DNA of 30,408 bases from JAKFWF01 sp031401535 (GCA_031401535.1 JANNRP010000375.1:1-30408); one strand, 5' to 3'. Counted from the first letter of the stretch, positions 15,929-24,772 are shown. Notes: generated from the sequence alone by a model not told the origin. A program made the numbers and translations.

Positions 15929-17068
15929 CTACTGTGGCTTGTCCGTCGCAGCCGGTGCAGCAGCAGCCGACTTGGGCTTGGCCTTCGCCGGTGCCACCAC
16001 GGTCGGTGGCGCGGGCAGCTTAGCTGGACCTGCTGGTGCCGGCACAATCGTTGCCGTCGTTGTCGCCGGAGCATTACCAACGATACCTGCCTGCTGCTTT
16101 GCTGTCTTCGCTTTGGCCGCGCGCACTTTGTCCTTGACCGCAGCGGTGCGAACCCGCCGACGACCACCGCAATCCCACGTCACAACGGATTGACGCACGC
16201 TCGTCACTGCCTTCACGTCAGCGCTTTCCGGCATGGTGTCGATCGATACGGTCTGGCCAAAAAAACCTTTCCAGACACTGGTCTGGAAGCCATGCTCCAG
16301 AAGGCTCTGCGCACGAATGGTACGATCGCGGCCCGAGCTCTCGCCAAGCACCACCGCCATCAAACGGCGACCGTCTCGATTGGCGCTGGCAACCACGTTG
16401 TAGCCGCTATCGCAGGTAAACCCGGTCTTGAGCCCGTCTGCACCGTCGAGCGTCTTCAACAGGCCATTGTGACTACCAAGGCGGCGCCGACCAATGCGCA
16501 TATCGGCCATCGACCAAAGCAATACGTGCTCCGGGAAATCCTTGACCACGGCACGCGACAGCTTGGCCAGATCGCGGGCGGTCGTGACCTGTTCAGGGGC
16601 CGGCAAACCGTTCGGATTGACAAAATTCGTTCGCGTCATGCCCAAGCGCTTGGCGGTCGCATTCATCCGCGCCACAAACTCGGGCTCGGTACCGCCAACC
16701 GCCTCTGCCAGCATCACTGCGACATCGTTAGCCGACTTGATGATCAGCGCCTTCAAGGCCAGATCGACGGTCAAGCTGCCGCCGACGGGCAGCCCGATCT
16801 TGCTCGGGGTTTGCGCATGAGCCAATTCACTGACCGTAATTTTCGTTTCCAGTGTCAGCTTGCCAGCTTTCAACGCCTCGAAGGTTAGGTAGGCGGTCAT
16901 GATTTTGGTGAGCGATGCGGGATGCCACAGGTTATCCGGGTCCTCAGAATACAACACCGCGCCGCTTGACGCGTCGAATAGCAGCGTCGGTCCGGCATAA
17001 GTCGGGGTGCCGCCACACAGGCAACCTGCCAAGATCGATACGCTCAGTATCTGTCGCGCGCGCATCAT
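15929..17068 (-). CDS. dacF: D-alanyl-D-alanine carboxypeptidase (DacF/PBP5-type, S11)
   Basis: 379-aa penicillin-binding carboxypeptidase that trims the terminal D-Ala from peptidoglycan pentapeptides in the periplasm. A signal peptide covers residues 1-25. The three active-site motifs are SxxK (Ser52-Lys55, SLTK), SxN (Ser112-Asn114, SAN) and KTG (214-216). GLPAPEQVTTARDLAKLSR is the usual S11 block. After about residue 300 the family C-terminal domain is replaced or followed by a Lys/Arg-rich and then Ala/Pro-rich tail ending at 379. That tail could bind wall or membrane. It starts ATGATG at 17068. It is one of several wall-active enzymes in the window but is far from the 3.7-6.9 kb group. 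Confidence 0.92.
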   Translation of the reverse strand: MMRARQILSVSILAGCLCGGTPTYAGPTLLFDASSGAVLYSEDPDNLWHPASLTKIMTAYLTFEALKAGKLTLETKITVSELAHAQTPSKIGLPVGGSLTVDLALKALIIKSANDVAVMLAEAVGGTEPEFVARMNATAKRLGMTRTNFVNPNGLPAPEQVTTARDLAKLSRAVVKDFPEHVLLWSMADMRIGRRRLGSHNGLLKTLDGADGLKTGFTCDSGYNVVASANRDGRRLMAVVLGESSGRDRTIRAQSLLEHGFQTSVWKGFFGQTVSIDTMPESADVKAVTSVRQSVVTWDCGGRRRVRTAAVKDKVRAAKAKTAKQQAGIVGNAPATTTATIVPAPAGPAKLPAPPTVVAPAKAKPKSAAAAPAATDKPQ

Positions 17069-17165
17069 GAACCCATTTCTACCTGTCAGATTGTCTGAAA
17101 CGCGCTAGCATATTCGACGCCCGTTCAGCAATTCAACATCCTGTAAAAGCTGCTTCGGAGTGCAT

Positions 17166-18509
17166 TTAGCTGCCGACCTGTGACTTGGCGCGTTCTGCTT
17201 GATCGCGACCAAGATGCACGGCCAACCGCAGCCACCACGCTGCCAGAGGCAGTGTCAGCAGCGCAACCGCCGTCATCGATAGGCCAAGCCCCTTGGCAAT
17301 CTCATTGAAAAGCCAACCACTCGCCGCATCGCCGCCCCGGTAAACGACGGTGTCTACGAAGTTCTGCGCCTTGTACTTGTCTTCTGGTTCAACCACGGTC
17401 CAGAGCACACGGAATGCTGGATTGGTGATCGCGAAAGCCACCGCACGCTCGATCACAACCACCACCACGATCACCGGCAGCGTTGGGGCGATTGCGATCG
17501 CAATCAGCCCGACAACGACGGTGAGCGGCAGCGCGCCCGCAGCGAAACCGACGCCGAGGCGCTGCATCAGCGTGCCTGTGAGGAAAACCTGAGCCAGCAC
17601 AGTCAGTATGTTCACAGCCAGGTCCATGCGGGCGAACAGTTGCACGCGGGCAGCCGGCTCGCTGATCGCCAAGCCAACGATGCGGCTCTGCTCGAAGTAA
17701 AAGTATGTCGAAATCAGGTTTGCGAGGAGGACGACCAGTGCGATGCGAAACATATAGGGCGAGCGCCAGACATTTACGGCGCCACCGATCCAATCGCTGA
17801 GCCCCTGTGTCGCCTGCTCATCGTAACGCACCTCGGCATGGCGCTCGGCACGCCTGAGGCCAGCCACGCAGGCAAGCGCACCGATCAACAGCGCGCAACT
17901 CACAAGTAGCAAATTCGTAGCACCTAGAGACTGCACCAGCGATTGCGTGATCAGCGGCCCGCAAATCGCCCCGGCACTGCCGCCTGCGGCAATCACGCCG
18001 TAAAGCCGCTTGGCCTGCCCGCTTGCCCACAAGTCAGACATGAAGCTCCAGAACAGCGAGACTACAAACAAGTTGAATACGCTGACCCAGACAAAAAACG
18101 CCCCGGCAATCACGACGCTGTCGACGCCGTTTGAAAACAGCGCCCAGAACACCACCAAATTGAGGATGAAGAAGATGTAAACCACAGGCACGATGCGGCG
18201 GCGCTCAAAGCGGGTTGCAACCCAGCCAAACAACGGCACCGCTGCCAACATTACGATAAAGACAATCGTGAACAGCGCCGACAAGCTATCGCGGCCCAGC
18301 CGGACGCCCATCTCCTCCCGGATCGGCCGCACGATGTAGTAGGCAGACAAAACGAAGAAAAAATAGGCCGCCGACCAGAGCAGCGCACCCAACTCGGACG
18401 GCTCCACCGGGATCAGCGGTCGCAACCGCTCAATTGCTGATGTGGTAGATGATTGACGTGGTGCACTTGGCGTTGTCGACAGGGTGCGGCTCACTTGTTT
18501 TGCGATCAA
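17166..18509 (-). CDS. MFS-type transporter resembling ADP/ATP (NTP/NDP) translocases
   Basis: 447-aa inner-membrane protein with about 12 hydrophobic helices. The opening GALLWSAAYFFFVLSAYYIVRPIREEMG, the KRLYGVIAAGGSAGAICGP block, and the late KYKAQNFVDTVVYRGGDAASGW are what I associate with bacterial relatives of the nucleotide exchangers (COG3202-like). Real ATP/ADP exchange is known for obligate intracellular bacteria; the free-living relatives are uncharacterised, so the substrate is open. The start is TTG 18509, with GTG 18494 as alternative. It lies 37 nt after sufT on the same strand and could be the last gene of the suf transcript. Confidence 0.78.
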   Translation of the reverse strand: MIAKQVSRTLSTTPSAPRQSSTTSAIERLRPLIPVEPSELGALLWSAAYFFFVLSAYYIVRPIREEMGVRLGRDSLSALFTIVFIVMLAAVPLFGWVATRFERRRIVPVVYIFFILNLVVFWALFSNGVDSVVIAGAFFVWVSVFNLFVVSLFWSFMSDLWASGQAKRLYGVIAAGGSAGAICGPLITQSLVQSLGATNLLLVSCALLIGALACVAGLRRAERHAEVRYDEQATQGLSDWIGGAVNVWRSPYMFRIALVVLLANLISTYFYFEQSRIVGLAISEPAARVQLFARMDLAVNILTVLAQVFLTGTLMQRLGVGFAAGALPLTVVVGLIAIAIAPTLPVIVVVVVIERAVAFAITNPAFRVLWTVVEPEDKYKAQNFVDTVVYRGGDAASGWLFNEIAKGLGLSMTAVALLTLPLAAWWLRLAVHLGRDQAERAKSQVGS

Positions 18510-18546
18510 TACCCTGACAATAGACCGCCGCTCGATTGGCGACAGG

Positions 18547-19026
18547 TCAAAACATATTCAGAGCCAACCGGGCCTCGTCGCTCATGCGGGATTTATCCCA
18601 CGGCGGATCGAACGTCAGGGTGACTTTGCTGCCCGAAACGCCGGGCACGGCGTTGACCGCATTCTCGACCCAGATCGGCATCTCACCAGCAACGGGACAG
18701 CCAGGAGCCGTCAACGTCATCTCGACGGCGACATTGCGGTCATCCTCGATATCGATCTTGTAGATCAACCCGAGTTCGTAGATATCGCACGGTATCTCTG
18801 GATCGTAGACGGTCTTGAGCGCCAACACGATATCGGCCGTCAGTTGGTCGAGTTCTTCCGACGAGAGTGTCGAGCCTGCAACCGGAGTGCCGCCCTCTGC
18901 CACGGATACCGGCGCGGGTGCCGACGGTATCTCCGGCGCATACCCCACGTGCGCTGCACCTGAGCCAACGGTCGTGGCCGCCGCAGGAGCACTTAAATCC
19001 ATTCGATCGCGTACGATATCGTCCAT
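18547..19026 (-). CDS. sufT: SUF system assembly protein SufT (DUF59/MIP18 family)
   Basis: 159-aa protein. Residues 1-50 are a variable Ala/Pro-rich extension. The DUF59 domain at about 55-159 contains DPEIPCDIYELGLIY (Asp75, Glu77, Cys80) and LTAPGCP (Cys110), then ENAVNAVPGV and TFDPPW. DUF59/SufT proteins help Fe-S clusters mature onto target proteins. ATG 19026 is preferred over GTG 19032. It follows sufS by 26 nt at the end of the suf genes, as in many alphaproteobacteria. An A-type carrier gene (sufA), which often follows, is missing here. Confidence 0.92.
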   Translation of the reverse strand: MDDIVRDRMDLSAPAAATTVGSGAAHVGYAPEIPSAPAPVSVAEGGTPVAGSTLSSEELDQLTADIVLALKTVYDPEIPCDIYELGLIYKIDIEDDRNVAVEMTLTAPGCPVAGEMPIWVENAVNAVPGVSGSKVTLTFDPPWDKSRMSDEARLALNMF

Positions 19027-19052
19027 CACCACATCTTACACCAGTTTGAAGC

Positions 19053-20318
19053 TCAAGCGAAGAACTCGTGCGCTTTCATCAAGCCCTCGGCCAGCGCATC
19101 GACCTCGGCCTTCGTATTGTAGAGCCCAAACGACGCGCGGCACATGGCCGGCACCCCGAAGCGTTCCATCAATGGTTGCGCGCAATGATGCCCGGCACGC
19201 ACGGCAATGCCCGATCGATCAATGATCGTCGACACGTCGTGGGGATGCAGACCTGCGACATTGAACGAGACGATCGCCCCCTTGTCCGTCGTTGTACCAT
19301 GCAGCTGCAGCCAGTTGAATTCACCGAGCCGCTGGTGGGCATAGCTGGTCAACTCGTGCTCGTGCGCTGCGATCTCGGCCCGGCCGATCTGCATCATGTA
19401 GTTGAGAGCTGCCGACAATCCGATCGCCTCGACGATGGGCGGTGTGCCAGCTTCAAAGCGGTTGGGCGACGACGCATAGGTGACGCGATCGACGGTGACG
19501 CTTTCGATCATCGAGCCACCACCCAGGAATGGGGGCATCGCATCGAGCAGCGCACGACGGCCATACAGCACACCGATGCCGGACGGGCCGTAGACCTTAT
19601 GGCCGGTGAAGCAATAGAAGTCACAGTCCAAGGCTTGCACGTCGACCGGAAGATGCACCACAGCCTGGCTGCCGTCGATGAACACCGGAATGCCGCGCGC
19701 CTTGGCAATGCGGCACACCTGCTCGACGGGCACGAGCGTTCCGGTGACGTTCGACATATGCGTCAGCGCAATCATCTTGGTGCGTGGCGACAGCAGCTTC
19801 TCGAACTCGTCGATCAGAAACTCGCCTGTGTCGGAGATTGGTGCCCACTTGATCACCGCGCCACGGCGCTCCCGCAGGAAATTCCAAGGCACGATGTTGG
19901 AGTGGTGCTCTAGAATCGAGAGCACGATCTCATCGCCCTCGTTGATGTTGGCGCTGCCCCAGCTCTGGGCGACGATATTGACGGCTTCGGTCGCGTTCTT
20001 GGCAAACACAATCTCTTCTGGCGCGCGCGCGTTCAGAAAGCGGCGCGTCGTTTCGCGCGCGTCCTCGTATTTCTGCGTGGTGGCGTTCGACAAGTGGTGG
20101 ATGCCGCGATGTACGTTGGCATATTCGAAACGCATCGCATGATCCATCGCCTCGATCACAGCCTTCGGCTTCTGTGCCGATGACGCGTTGTCGAGGTAGA
20201 CCAGCGGCCGCCCGTGGATTTCACGATAGAGGATCGGGAAATCAGCGCGGATCGTGGCCACGTCGTAAGCACGCTGGCTACCGATCGGCCACTGCTTTTG
20301 AGCTGTTGATATAGCCAT
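19053..20318 (-). CDS. sufS: Cysteine desulfurase SufS (group II)
   Basis: 421-aa PLP enzyme that takes sulfur from cysteine for the SufBCD scaffold. The PLP lysine is Lys241 in TGHKVYGPSGIGVLYG. The catalytic Cys379 is in RAGHHCAQPLMERFG, and RFEAGTP is present at 287-293. These are the group II (SufS) signatures. ATG 20318 gives the usual N-terminus; the upstream open frame to 20462 overlaps the sufD end and is not needed. It lies 40 nt after sufD. A second, group I type desulfurase lies at the head of the same operon. Confidence 0.96.
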   Translation of the reverse strand: MAISTAQKQWPIGSQRAYDVATIRADFPILYREIHGRPLVYLDNASSAQKPKAVIEAMDHAMRFEYANVHRGIHHLSNATTQKYEDARETTRRFLNARAPEEIVFAKNATEAVNIVAQSWGSANINEGDEIVLSILEHHSNIVPWNFLRERRGAVIKWAPISDTGEFLIDEFEKLLSPRTKMIALTHMSNVTGTLVPVEQVCRIAKARGIPVFIDGSQAVVHLPVDVQALDCDFYCFTGHKVYGPSGIGVLYGRRALLDAMPPFLGGGSMIESVTVDRVTYASSPNRFEAGTPPIVEAIGLSAALNYMMQIGRAEIAAHEHELTSYAHQRLGEFNWLQLHGTTTDKGAIVSFNVAGLHPHDVSTIIDRSGIAVRAGHHCAQPLMERFGVPAMCRASFGLYNTKAEVDALAEGLMKAHEFFA

Positions 20319-20358
20319 GGGGTCGTGCACCTTTATCGAATGCTGTTGGCCAAATCGC

Positions 20359-21678
20359 TCACGCAACTTTCTGAGCCAGCCAGCCCATGGCGATCTCGGA
20401 GAACGCACGGCGTACTCCGGCGTGGTCGATCTTCTCGATAGCCTCGCCGACGAAACTGTCAATCAACAGCGCCCGGGCCTGTGCCTCGGGGATTCCGCGG
20501 GAGCGGCAATAAAACATCAAGTCCGGATCGATCTCGGCGCAGGTGGAGCCGTGGCCACAGACCACGTCGTCGGCGTAGATTTCAAGTTCTGGTTTGCTGT
20601 CAAATTCAGCGTTCGGCGACAACATCAGCGCACGTGCCATCTGCTTGCCGTCCGTCTTCTGGGCAGCCTGCGCGACGATCACTTTGCCCTGGAACACGGC
20701 GCGGGCGTTGTCATCGAGCACAGTCTTGAACAGTTCGCGGCTAACGCAATGCGGCACGTTATGATTGATCACCATCGTCGTGTCGCCGTGACCACCGCCG
20801 CGCGCCAAGGTCACCGCGCCGTGGTCAAAACTGGCATGTGAACCAGCGAAGGTCACGTGCAGCTGTTGCCGCACGAGGCCATCGCCAATCGTCAGTTGAA
20901 ACGGCTTATAGTTCGCACCCCGGTCTATGGCCGCCAGTGTAGTACCGAGATAGGCTGATCCAGCTTGGGTATTGGCATAAACGAGATGATGCAGCACGGC
21001 GTCTCTGCCGACTGTCAGATCGCAGACGGCACTTTCATTGCGGACGGCCGAGGCGGTAGACACGTGACTTTCAATGATCGTTGCTTCGGCACCAACACCG
21101 ATCGCAATGCTATTGCGCACGGTGGAACGCCCGGTCGACACAAACACCAAATGCAACGGGATTTCAGGTTTGACGCCATCTGCGACGCTGATCACCGCCC
21201 CGCTGGACGCCAACGCCGCGTTAAGAGCAATCAGGCTGGTTGCGCCGACATCAATGCCATCTGGCACGGCGCGGGTGAGCGCGTCGGGCGATGAGGCGAG
21301 CCGGGAGGCGAGGCTTTCGACGGTGACGCCCGGCAATACCACGATCGGCGACAGCACAAGCGTACCATCGACGAATACAAATGTAACAGCATCGACGCCC
21401 TTCAGCACGCTGGCGTATGTTGCGGCTATGGTCTGAGCATCACCTCCGGCTGTGGTTGGCGTCACATCCTTTATGAGCGCCCGCAGATCCGTATACTTCC
21501 ACTCCTCGATGCGCCGATGCGGCAGCCCGATACTCTTGAACCGTGCCATTGCCGCCGTCCGCACGTCGCGCACGGCAGCGTCGCCAGGTAAGCCAGCGAC
21601 GACCGCCTCGAACTGCTCCGCATAGCCGTTCTCGGCCTTGGTCTTTAACAGCGTCGTGTTGGTCGGCGTCATGCTCAT
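20359..21678 (-). CDS. sufD: Fe-S cluster assembly protein SufD
   Basis: 439-aa partner of SufB in the SufBC2D scaffold complex. The conserved parts are the N-terminal RRIEEWKYTDLRAL and the C-terminal HGSTCAEIDPDLMFYCRSRGIPEAQARALLIDSFVGEAIEKI, which carries the conserved His and Cys of the SufB-SufD interface. ATG 21678 has AGGA 7 nt upstream. It is 85 nt downstream of sufC. No defects seen. Confidence 0.96.
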   Translation of the reverse strand: MSMTPTNTTLLKTKAENGYAEQFEAVVAGLPGDAAVRDVRTAAMARFKSIGLPHRRIEEWKYTDLRALIKDVTPTTAGGDAQTIAATYASVLKGVDAVTFVFVDGTLVLSPIVVLPGVTVESLASRLASSPDALTRAVPDGIDVGATSLIALNAALASSGAVISVADGVKPEIPLHLVFVSTGRSTVRNSIAIGVGAEATIIESHVSTASAVRNESAVCDLTVGRDAVLHHLVYANTQAGSAYLGTTLAAIDRGANYKPFQLTIGDGLVRQQLHVTFAGSHASFDHGAVTLARGGGHGDTTMVINHNVPHCVSRELFKTVLDDNARAVFQGKVIVAQAAQKTDGKQMARALMLSPNAEFDSKPELEIYADDVVCGHGSTCAEIDPDLMFYCRSRGIPEAQARALLIDSFVGEAIEKIDHAGVRRAFSEIAMGWLAQKVA

Positions 21679-21763
21679 CGGAATATCCTGCGGGCGACCG
21701 CGTGCTTGGCAAGGCGCGGCCTCTCCTGTTCACAACTATATAGGTGCGCCAGCGGTCGCCGGA

Positions 21764-22519
21764 TCACGCGGCCTTGCTCGTATAGTCCGCATAGCCGGTC
21801 TGCTCGAGTTCCAGAGCGAGTTCTTTGCCGCCGGACTTCTGTATCCGGCCATGGGCCAGTACATGCACCCGATCTGGCACAATGTGGTTCAGCAGCCGCT
21901 GATAGTGCGTAATCACGAGCATGGCGCGATCCGGCGAACGCAAAGCATTGACGCCGTCCGATACGACCTTCAGCGCGTCGATGTCGAGGCCGCTGTCAGT
22001 CTCGTCGAGCACGCACAGCGACGGCTGCAGCAGCGCCATCTGCAGGATTTCGGAACGCTTCTTTTCACCGCCGGAGAACCCGACGTTGACTGGCCGCTTC
22101 AGCATCTCGATATCGATGTTGAGTTCAGCGCCCTTCGCCTTGACGAGTTTCAGGAACTCTGGCGTCGTCAGTTCCTTGGTGCCGCGCTTCTTGGCGATGG
22201 CGTTGACCGCCGTACGCAGGAACGTCAGACCGGCAACGCCGGGTACTTCCATCGGATACTGGAACGCCAGGAACACCCCGGCCGCTGCCCGCTCATCGGG
22301 CGCCATTTCCAGGAGACTTTCGCCATTCCAGAGGATGTCGCCGCCGGTCACCTCGTAGTCCGGACGACCAGCCAGCACGTAGGCCAGTGTCGACTTGCCA
22401 GAGCCGTTCGGCCCCATGATCGCATGGACTTCACCTTTCGGCACGACCAGACTGAGGCCGTTGAGGATCACGCGATCCTCATCGGCTATCTTGACGTGCA
22501 GATCCTTGATCTCAAGCAT
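21764..22519 (-). CDS. sufC: SUF system ATPase SufC
   Basis: 251-aa ABC-type ATPase of the SUF complex, cytoplasmic and without a membrane domain. Walker A is GPNGSGKST (36-44), the ABC signature SGGEKKR, and Walker B with the SufC-typical LDETDSGLDIDAL, then the switch His in VITHYQR. ATG 22519 follows a strong AGGTGAGG site, which lies inside the end of the upstream small gene; the two coding regions overlap by 8 nt. SufC expression is therefore probably coupled to that gene. Length is normal for the family. Confidence 0.96.
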   Translation of the reverse strand: MLEIKDLHVKIADEDRVILNGLSLVVPKGEVHAIMGPNGSGKSTLAYVLAGRPDYEVTGGDILWNGESLLEMAPDERAAAGVFLAFQYPMEVPGVAGLTFLRTAVNAIAKKRGTKELTTPEFLKLVKAKGAELNIDIEMLKRPVNVGFSGGEKKRSEILQMALLQPSLCVLDETDSGLDIDALKVVSDGVNALRSPDRAMLVITHYQRLLNHIVPDRVHVLAHGRIQKSGGKELALELEQTGYADYTSKAA

Positions 22520-22787
22520 GAACCTCACCTTGTGACTTCGCCGCGACCAGTCGATCGAACAATTCGCTCGCCTGCCGCTCAGCCGCCGCGTGCCTGGCAC
22601 GCAACGTTTCAACCGTTGTTTCCACGTTCGTCAGCAGCACAACGATATCCTTGTTGCCGCCATGCGCTGCTTTCTCTCTCGTATCTACCAGCCGCTCGGT
22701 CGCGCGTGATGCCTCCGTGCGGGCCCTGTCAGCCACTGTTTCGGCCTTCAACCAGGCTTGTTCGAGTTTCCAAACCTCTTGTGCCAT
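22512..22787 (-). CDS. Small coiled-coil protein encoded between sufB and sufC, unrecognised
   Basis: 91-aa protein, almost all helix and charge, rich in Ala, Glu and Arg (e.g. KAETVADRARTEASRATERL), a probable coiled coil without Cys. Start ATG 22787 has an excellent GGAGG site (spacer about 8 nt). Its end overlaps the sufC start by 8 nt. This is strong evidence that it is a real operon member coupled to sufC. I do not recognise it as any known SUF component (not SufA, SufE, SufU, SufT or SufX). A role as adaptor or SufC/SufBCD partner is a guess from position only. An open frame continues upstream to 22931, but the ribosome binding site argues for 22787. Confidence 0.72.
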   Translation of the reverse strand: MAQEVWKLEQAWLKAETVADRARTEASRATERLVDTREKAAHGGNKDIVVLLTNVETTVETLRARHAAAERQASELFDRLVAAKSQGEVHA

Positions 22788-22943
22788 TTTTATCCTCCGC
22801 AAACACCACCGAGTACCGGCAAGCCCCTCGCTCGCTCGGTGCCCTAGCAAGCCCCCTTGCTCCGTCAACATCTGTGTCGCCATTGCACTCGTCCACGTTG
22901 GTTCGCAGATCGACAGGTGCGACAGTTTCACACATCTTAATCC
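22788..22943 (-). other. 156-bp non-coding gap in the suf operon with a hairpin
   Basis: The gap separates the two small suf-operon genes, far longer than most other junctions in the operon. It contains an inverted repeat CACCGAG / CTCGGTG (22807-22813 and 22835-22841, 21-nt loop), and GGGGCTTGC occurs twice nearby on the minus strand. The hairpin ends about 10 nt before the GGAGG site of the coiled-coil gene, so it could modulate translation, mark a processing site, or be chance. No T-tract follows it, so it is not a standard terminator. Confidence 0.35.
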
Positions 22944-23219
22944 CTAATTCCCCTGTCCGTCTATCTGCGTCAGCCTCAGCGCGACCCGGGCTGCAACCCG
23001 GCTCAGCGTTGTTGCGGGGTCTCCTGCTAACATCACTTCGTCGCTTCCAACGGTAAGTCCTTGCCGGTTCGGTCGGATGCTCAAGTTGCGCCCTGCCAAC
23101 GAAACGACCACTTCGTCATCGCTACCCGCTACGCTGATGCGGCTGGCGAAGCGAGCCAGACCCGCATCATCTACAAGATGTGCCGCAATGTAGCCCAAGT
23201 GTTCAGTCGCGTCGGACAT
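22944..23219 (-). CDS. Small protein encoded directly after sufB, unrecognised
   Basis: 91-aa soluble protein. ATG 23219 is 5 nt after the sufB stop, and a GGGAG stretch inside the sufB end can act as its ribosome binding site. The sequence suggests a mixed alpha/beta fold: an N-terminal helical part (HLGYIAAHLVDDAGLARFA) followed by strands (DDEVVVSLAGRNLSIRP, GLTVGSDEVMLAG) and a final helix. It has no cysteines, so it is not itself a cluster or sulfur carrier by the usual chemistry. I recognise no family. Tight spacing and shared strand make it a suf operon member by position. Confidence 0.65.
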   Translation of the reverse strand: MSDATEHLGYIAAHLVDDAGLARFASRISVAGSDDEVVVSLAGRNLSIRPNRQGLTVGSDEVMLAGDPATTLSRVAARVALRLTQIDGQGN

Positions 23220-23224
23220 GGTTG

Positions 23225-24745
23225 CTAACCAACGCTCCCTTCCAACGATATGCCAATCAGTTTCTGACTTTCGGCCATGAACTCCATCGGCAACTGCTGC
23301 AACACGTCGCGTACAAAGCCATTGACGATCAAAGCGACCGACTCTTCCGAAGAAAGCCCTCGCTGCATGCAGTAGAACAACTGGTCATTGGAGATCTTCG
23401 ACGTCGTCGCTTCATGCTCGAAATGACACGATGAGTTCTTGGCCTCGATGTAGGGCACGGTGTGAGCGCCGCACTGATCGCCGATCAGCAAGCTGTCGCA
23501 ATTGGTGAAATTGCGCGCGCCAGTTGCCTTGCGGTGAGCGGTGACGAGCCCACGATAGGTGTTCTGCGAAAACCCGGCGGCGATGCCCTTGGAGATGATC
23601 CGGCTGGATGTATTCTTACCCAAGTGGATCATCTTGGTACCGCTATCGACCTGCTGATGGCCATTCGACACGGCAATCGAATAGAACTCGCCTCGACTGT
23701 TGTCGCCACGCAGGATGCAGCTTGGATACTTCCAGGTGATGGCCGAGCCGGTTTCAACCTGGGTCCACGAGATCTTGGAGTTGTGACCACGGCAATCGCC
23801 ACGCTTCGTCACGAAATTGTAGATTCCGCCCTTGCCGTTTTTGTCGCCAGGGTACCAGTTCTGCACGGTCGAGTACTTGATCTCGGCATCGTCGAGCGCG
23901 ATCAGTTCGACGACCGCCGCATGCAGCTGGTTCTCATCGCGCATCGGCGCCGTGCAGCCTTCCAGATAGGACACGTAACTGCCCTTGTCCGCTATGATGA
24001 GCGTACGCTCGAACTGGCCGGTGTTCTTTTCATTGATCCGGAAGTACGTCGACAACTCCATCGGGCAACGCACGCCCTCGGGGATGTAGACGAACGAGCC
24101 ATCCGAAAACACTGCCGCGTTCATCGCTGCATAGTAGTTGTCCGTGACCGGCACTACCGAGCCTAAGTATTTGCGGACGAGTTCCGGGTGCTCCTGCAGC
24201 GCCTCCGAGATCGAGCAGAAGATGACGCCGGCCTTGCGCAACTCCTTCTTGAACGTGGTGACGACGGAAACGGAATCGAACACCGCATCGACCGCGACCC
24301 GGCCCGCCATATTGGCGTAGCCGTCGCTTTCGCCAAGCTGGCTTGCCTCGCCCTGCTTGCGCACGCCAGCCAGGATCTCCTGTTCCTTCAGTGGGATGCC
24401 GAGCTTGGCGTAGGTCGCCAGCAACGCCGGATCGACATCCTCAAGCGACTTTGGCCCGTCGGTGCCTTTCGGTGCCGAATAGTAATAGAGATCCTGATAA
24501 TCGATCTTCGGGTAATGGACCTTGGCCCAGGTCGGCTCGGTCATGACCAGCCAACGGCGATAGGCATCGAGCCGCCATTCGAGCATCCAGGCGGGCTCGT
24601 TCTTGCGCTCAGAGATATAGCGCACGATGTCTTCCGAGTGGCCCTTCGGTGCCTTCACCGACTCGATGTCGGTCGTGAATCCGTACTTGTATTGGTCGAC
24701 GTCGATCTGTCGAACCTGGGCGATTGTTGCCTCGACGGCTGCCAT
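23225..24745 (-). CDS. sufB: Fe-S cluster assembly scaffold SufB
   Basis: 506-aa SufB, the scaffold subunit on which SUF clusters are built. Full length, with characteristic blocks: YKYGFTTDIESVKAPKG at the front, VFSDGSFVYIPEGVRCPMELSTYFRIN, SYLEGCTAPMRDENQLHAAVVEL (conserved Cys) and the late IGDQCGAHTVPYIEAKNSSCHFEHEATTSKI. ATG 24745 has AGGAG about 7 nt upstream. The iscS-like gene ends 27 nt earlier. No disruption seen. Confidence 0.97.
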   Translation of the reverse strand: MAAVEATIAQVRQIDVDQYKYGFTTDIESVKAPKGHSEDIVRYISERKNEPAWMLEWRLDAYRRWLVMTEPTWAKVHYPKIDYQDLYYYSAPKGTDGPKSLEDVDPALLATYAKLGIPLKEQEILAGVRKQGEASQLGESDGYANMAGRVAVDAVFDSVSVVTTFKKELRKAGVIFCSISEALQEHPELVRKYLGSVVPVTDNYYAAMNAAVFSDGSFVYIPEGVRCPMELSTYFRINEKNTGQFERTLIIADKGSYVSYLEGCTAPMRDENQLHAAVVELIALDDAEIKYSTVQNWYPGDKNGKGGIYNFVTKRGDCRGHNSKISWTQVETGSAITWKYPSCILRGDNSRGEFYSIAVSNGHQQVDSGTKMIHLGKNTSSRIISKGIAAGFSQNTYRGLVTAHRKATGARNFTNCDSLLIGDQCGAHTVPYIEAKNSSCHFEHEATTSKISNDQLFYCMQRGLSSEESVALIVNGFVRDVLQQLPMEFMAESQKLIGISLEGSVG

Positions 24746-24772
24746 TGTCTGCTCCTCGAACCCTTTATCTCG

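Noticed and set aside
22788..22931. Upstream extension of the coiled-coil gene to 22931
   Set aside because: The frame is open, but the strong GGAGG site sits before ATG 22787 and the extension has a different, low-complexity character.
21638..23056. Long plus-strand open frame (472 codons) opposite sufC and the small suf genes
   Set aside because: It is antisense to clear SufC coding sequence, has no motif, and ends in low-complexity sequence. Typical for GC-rich DNA.
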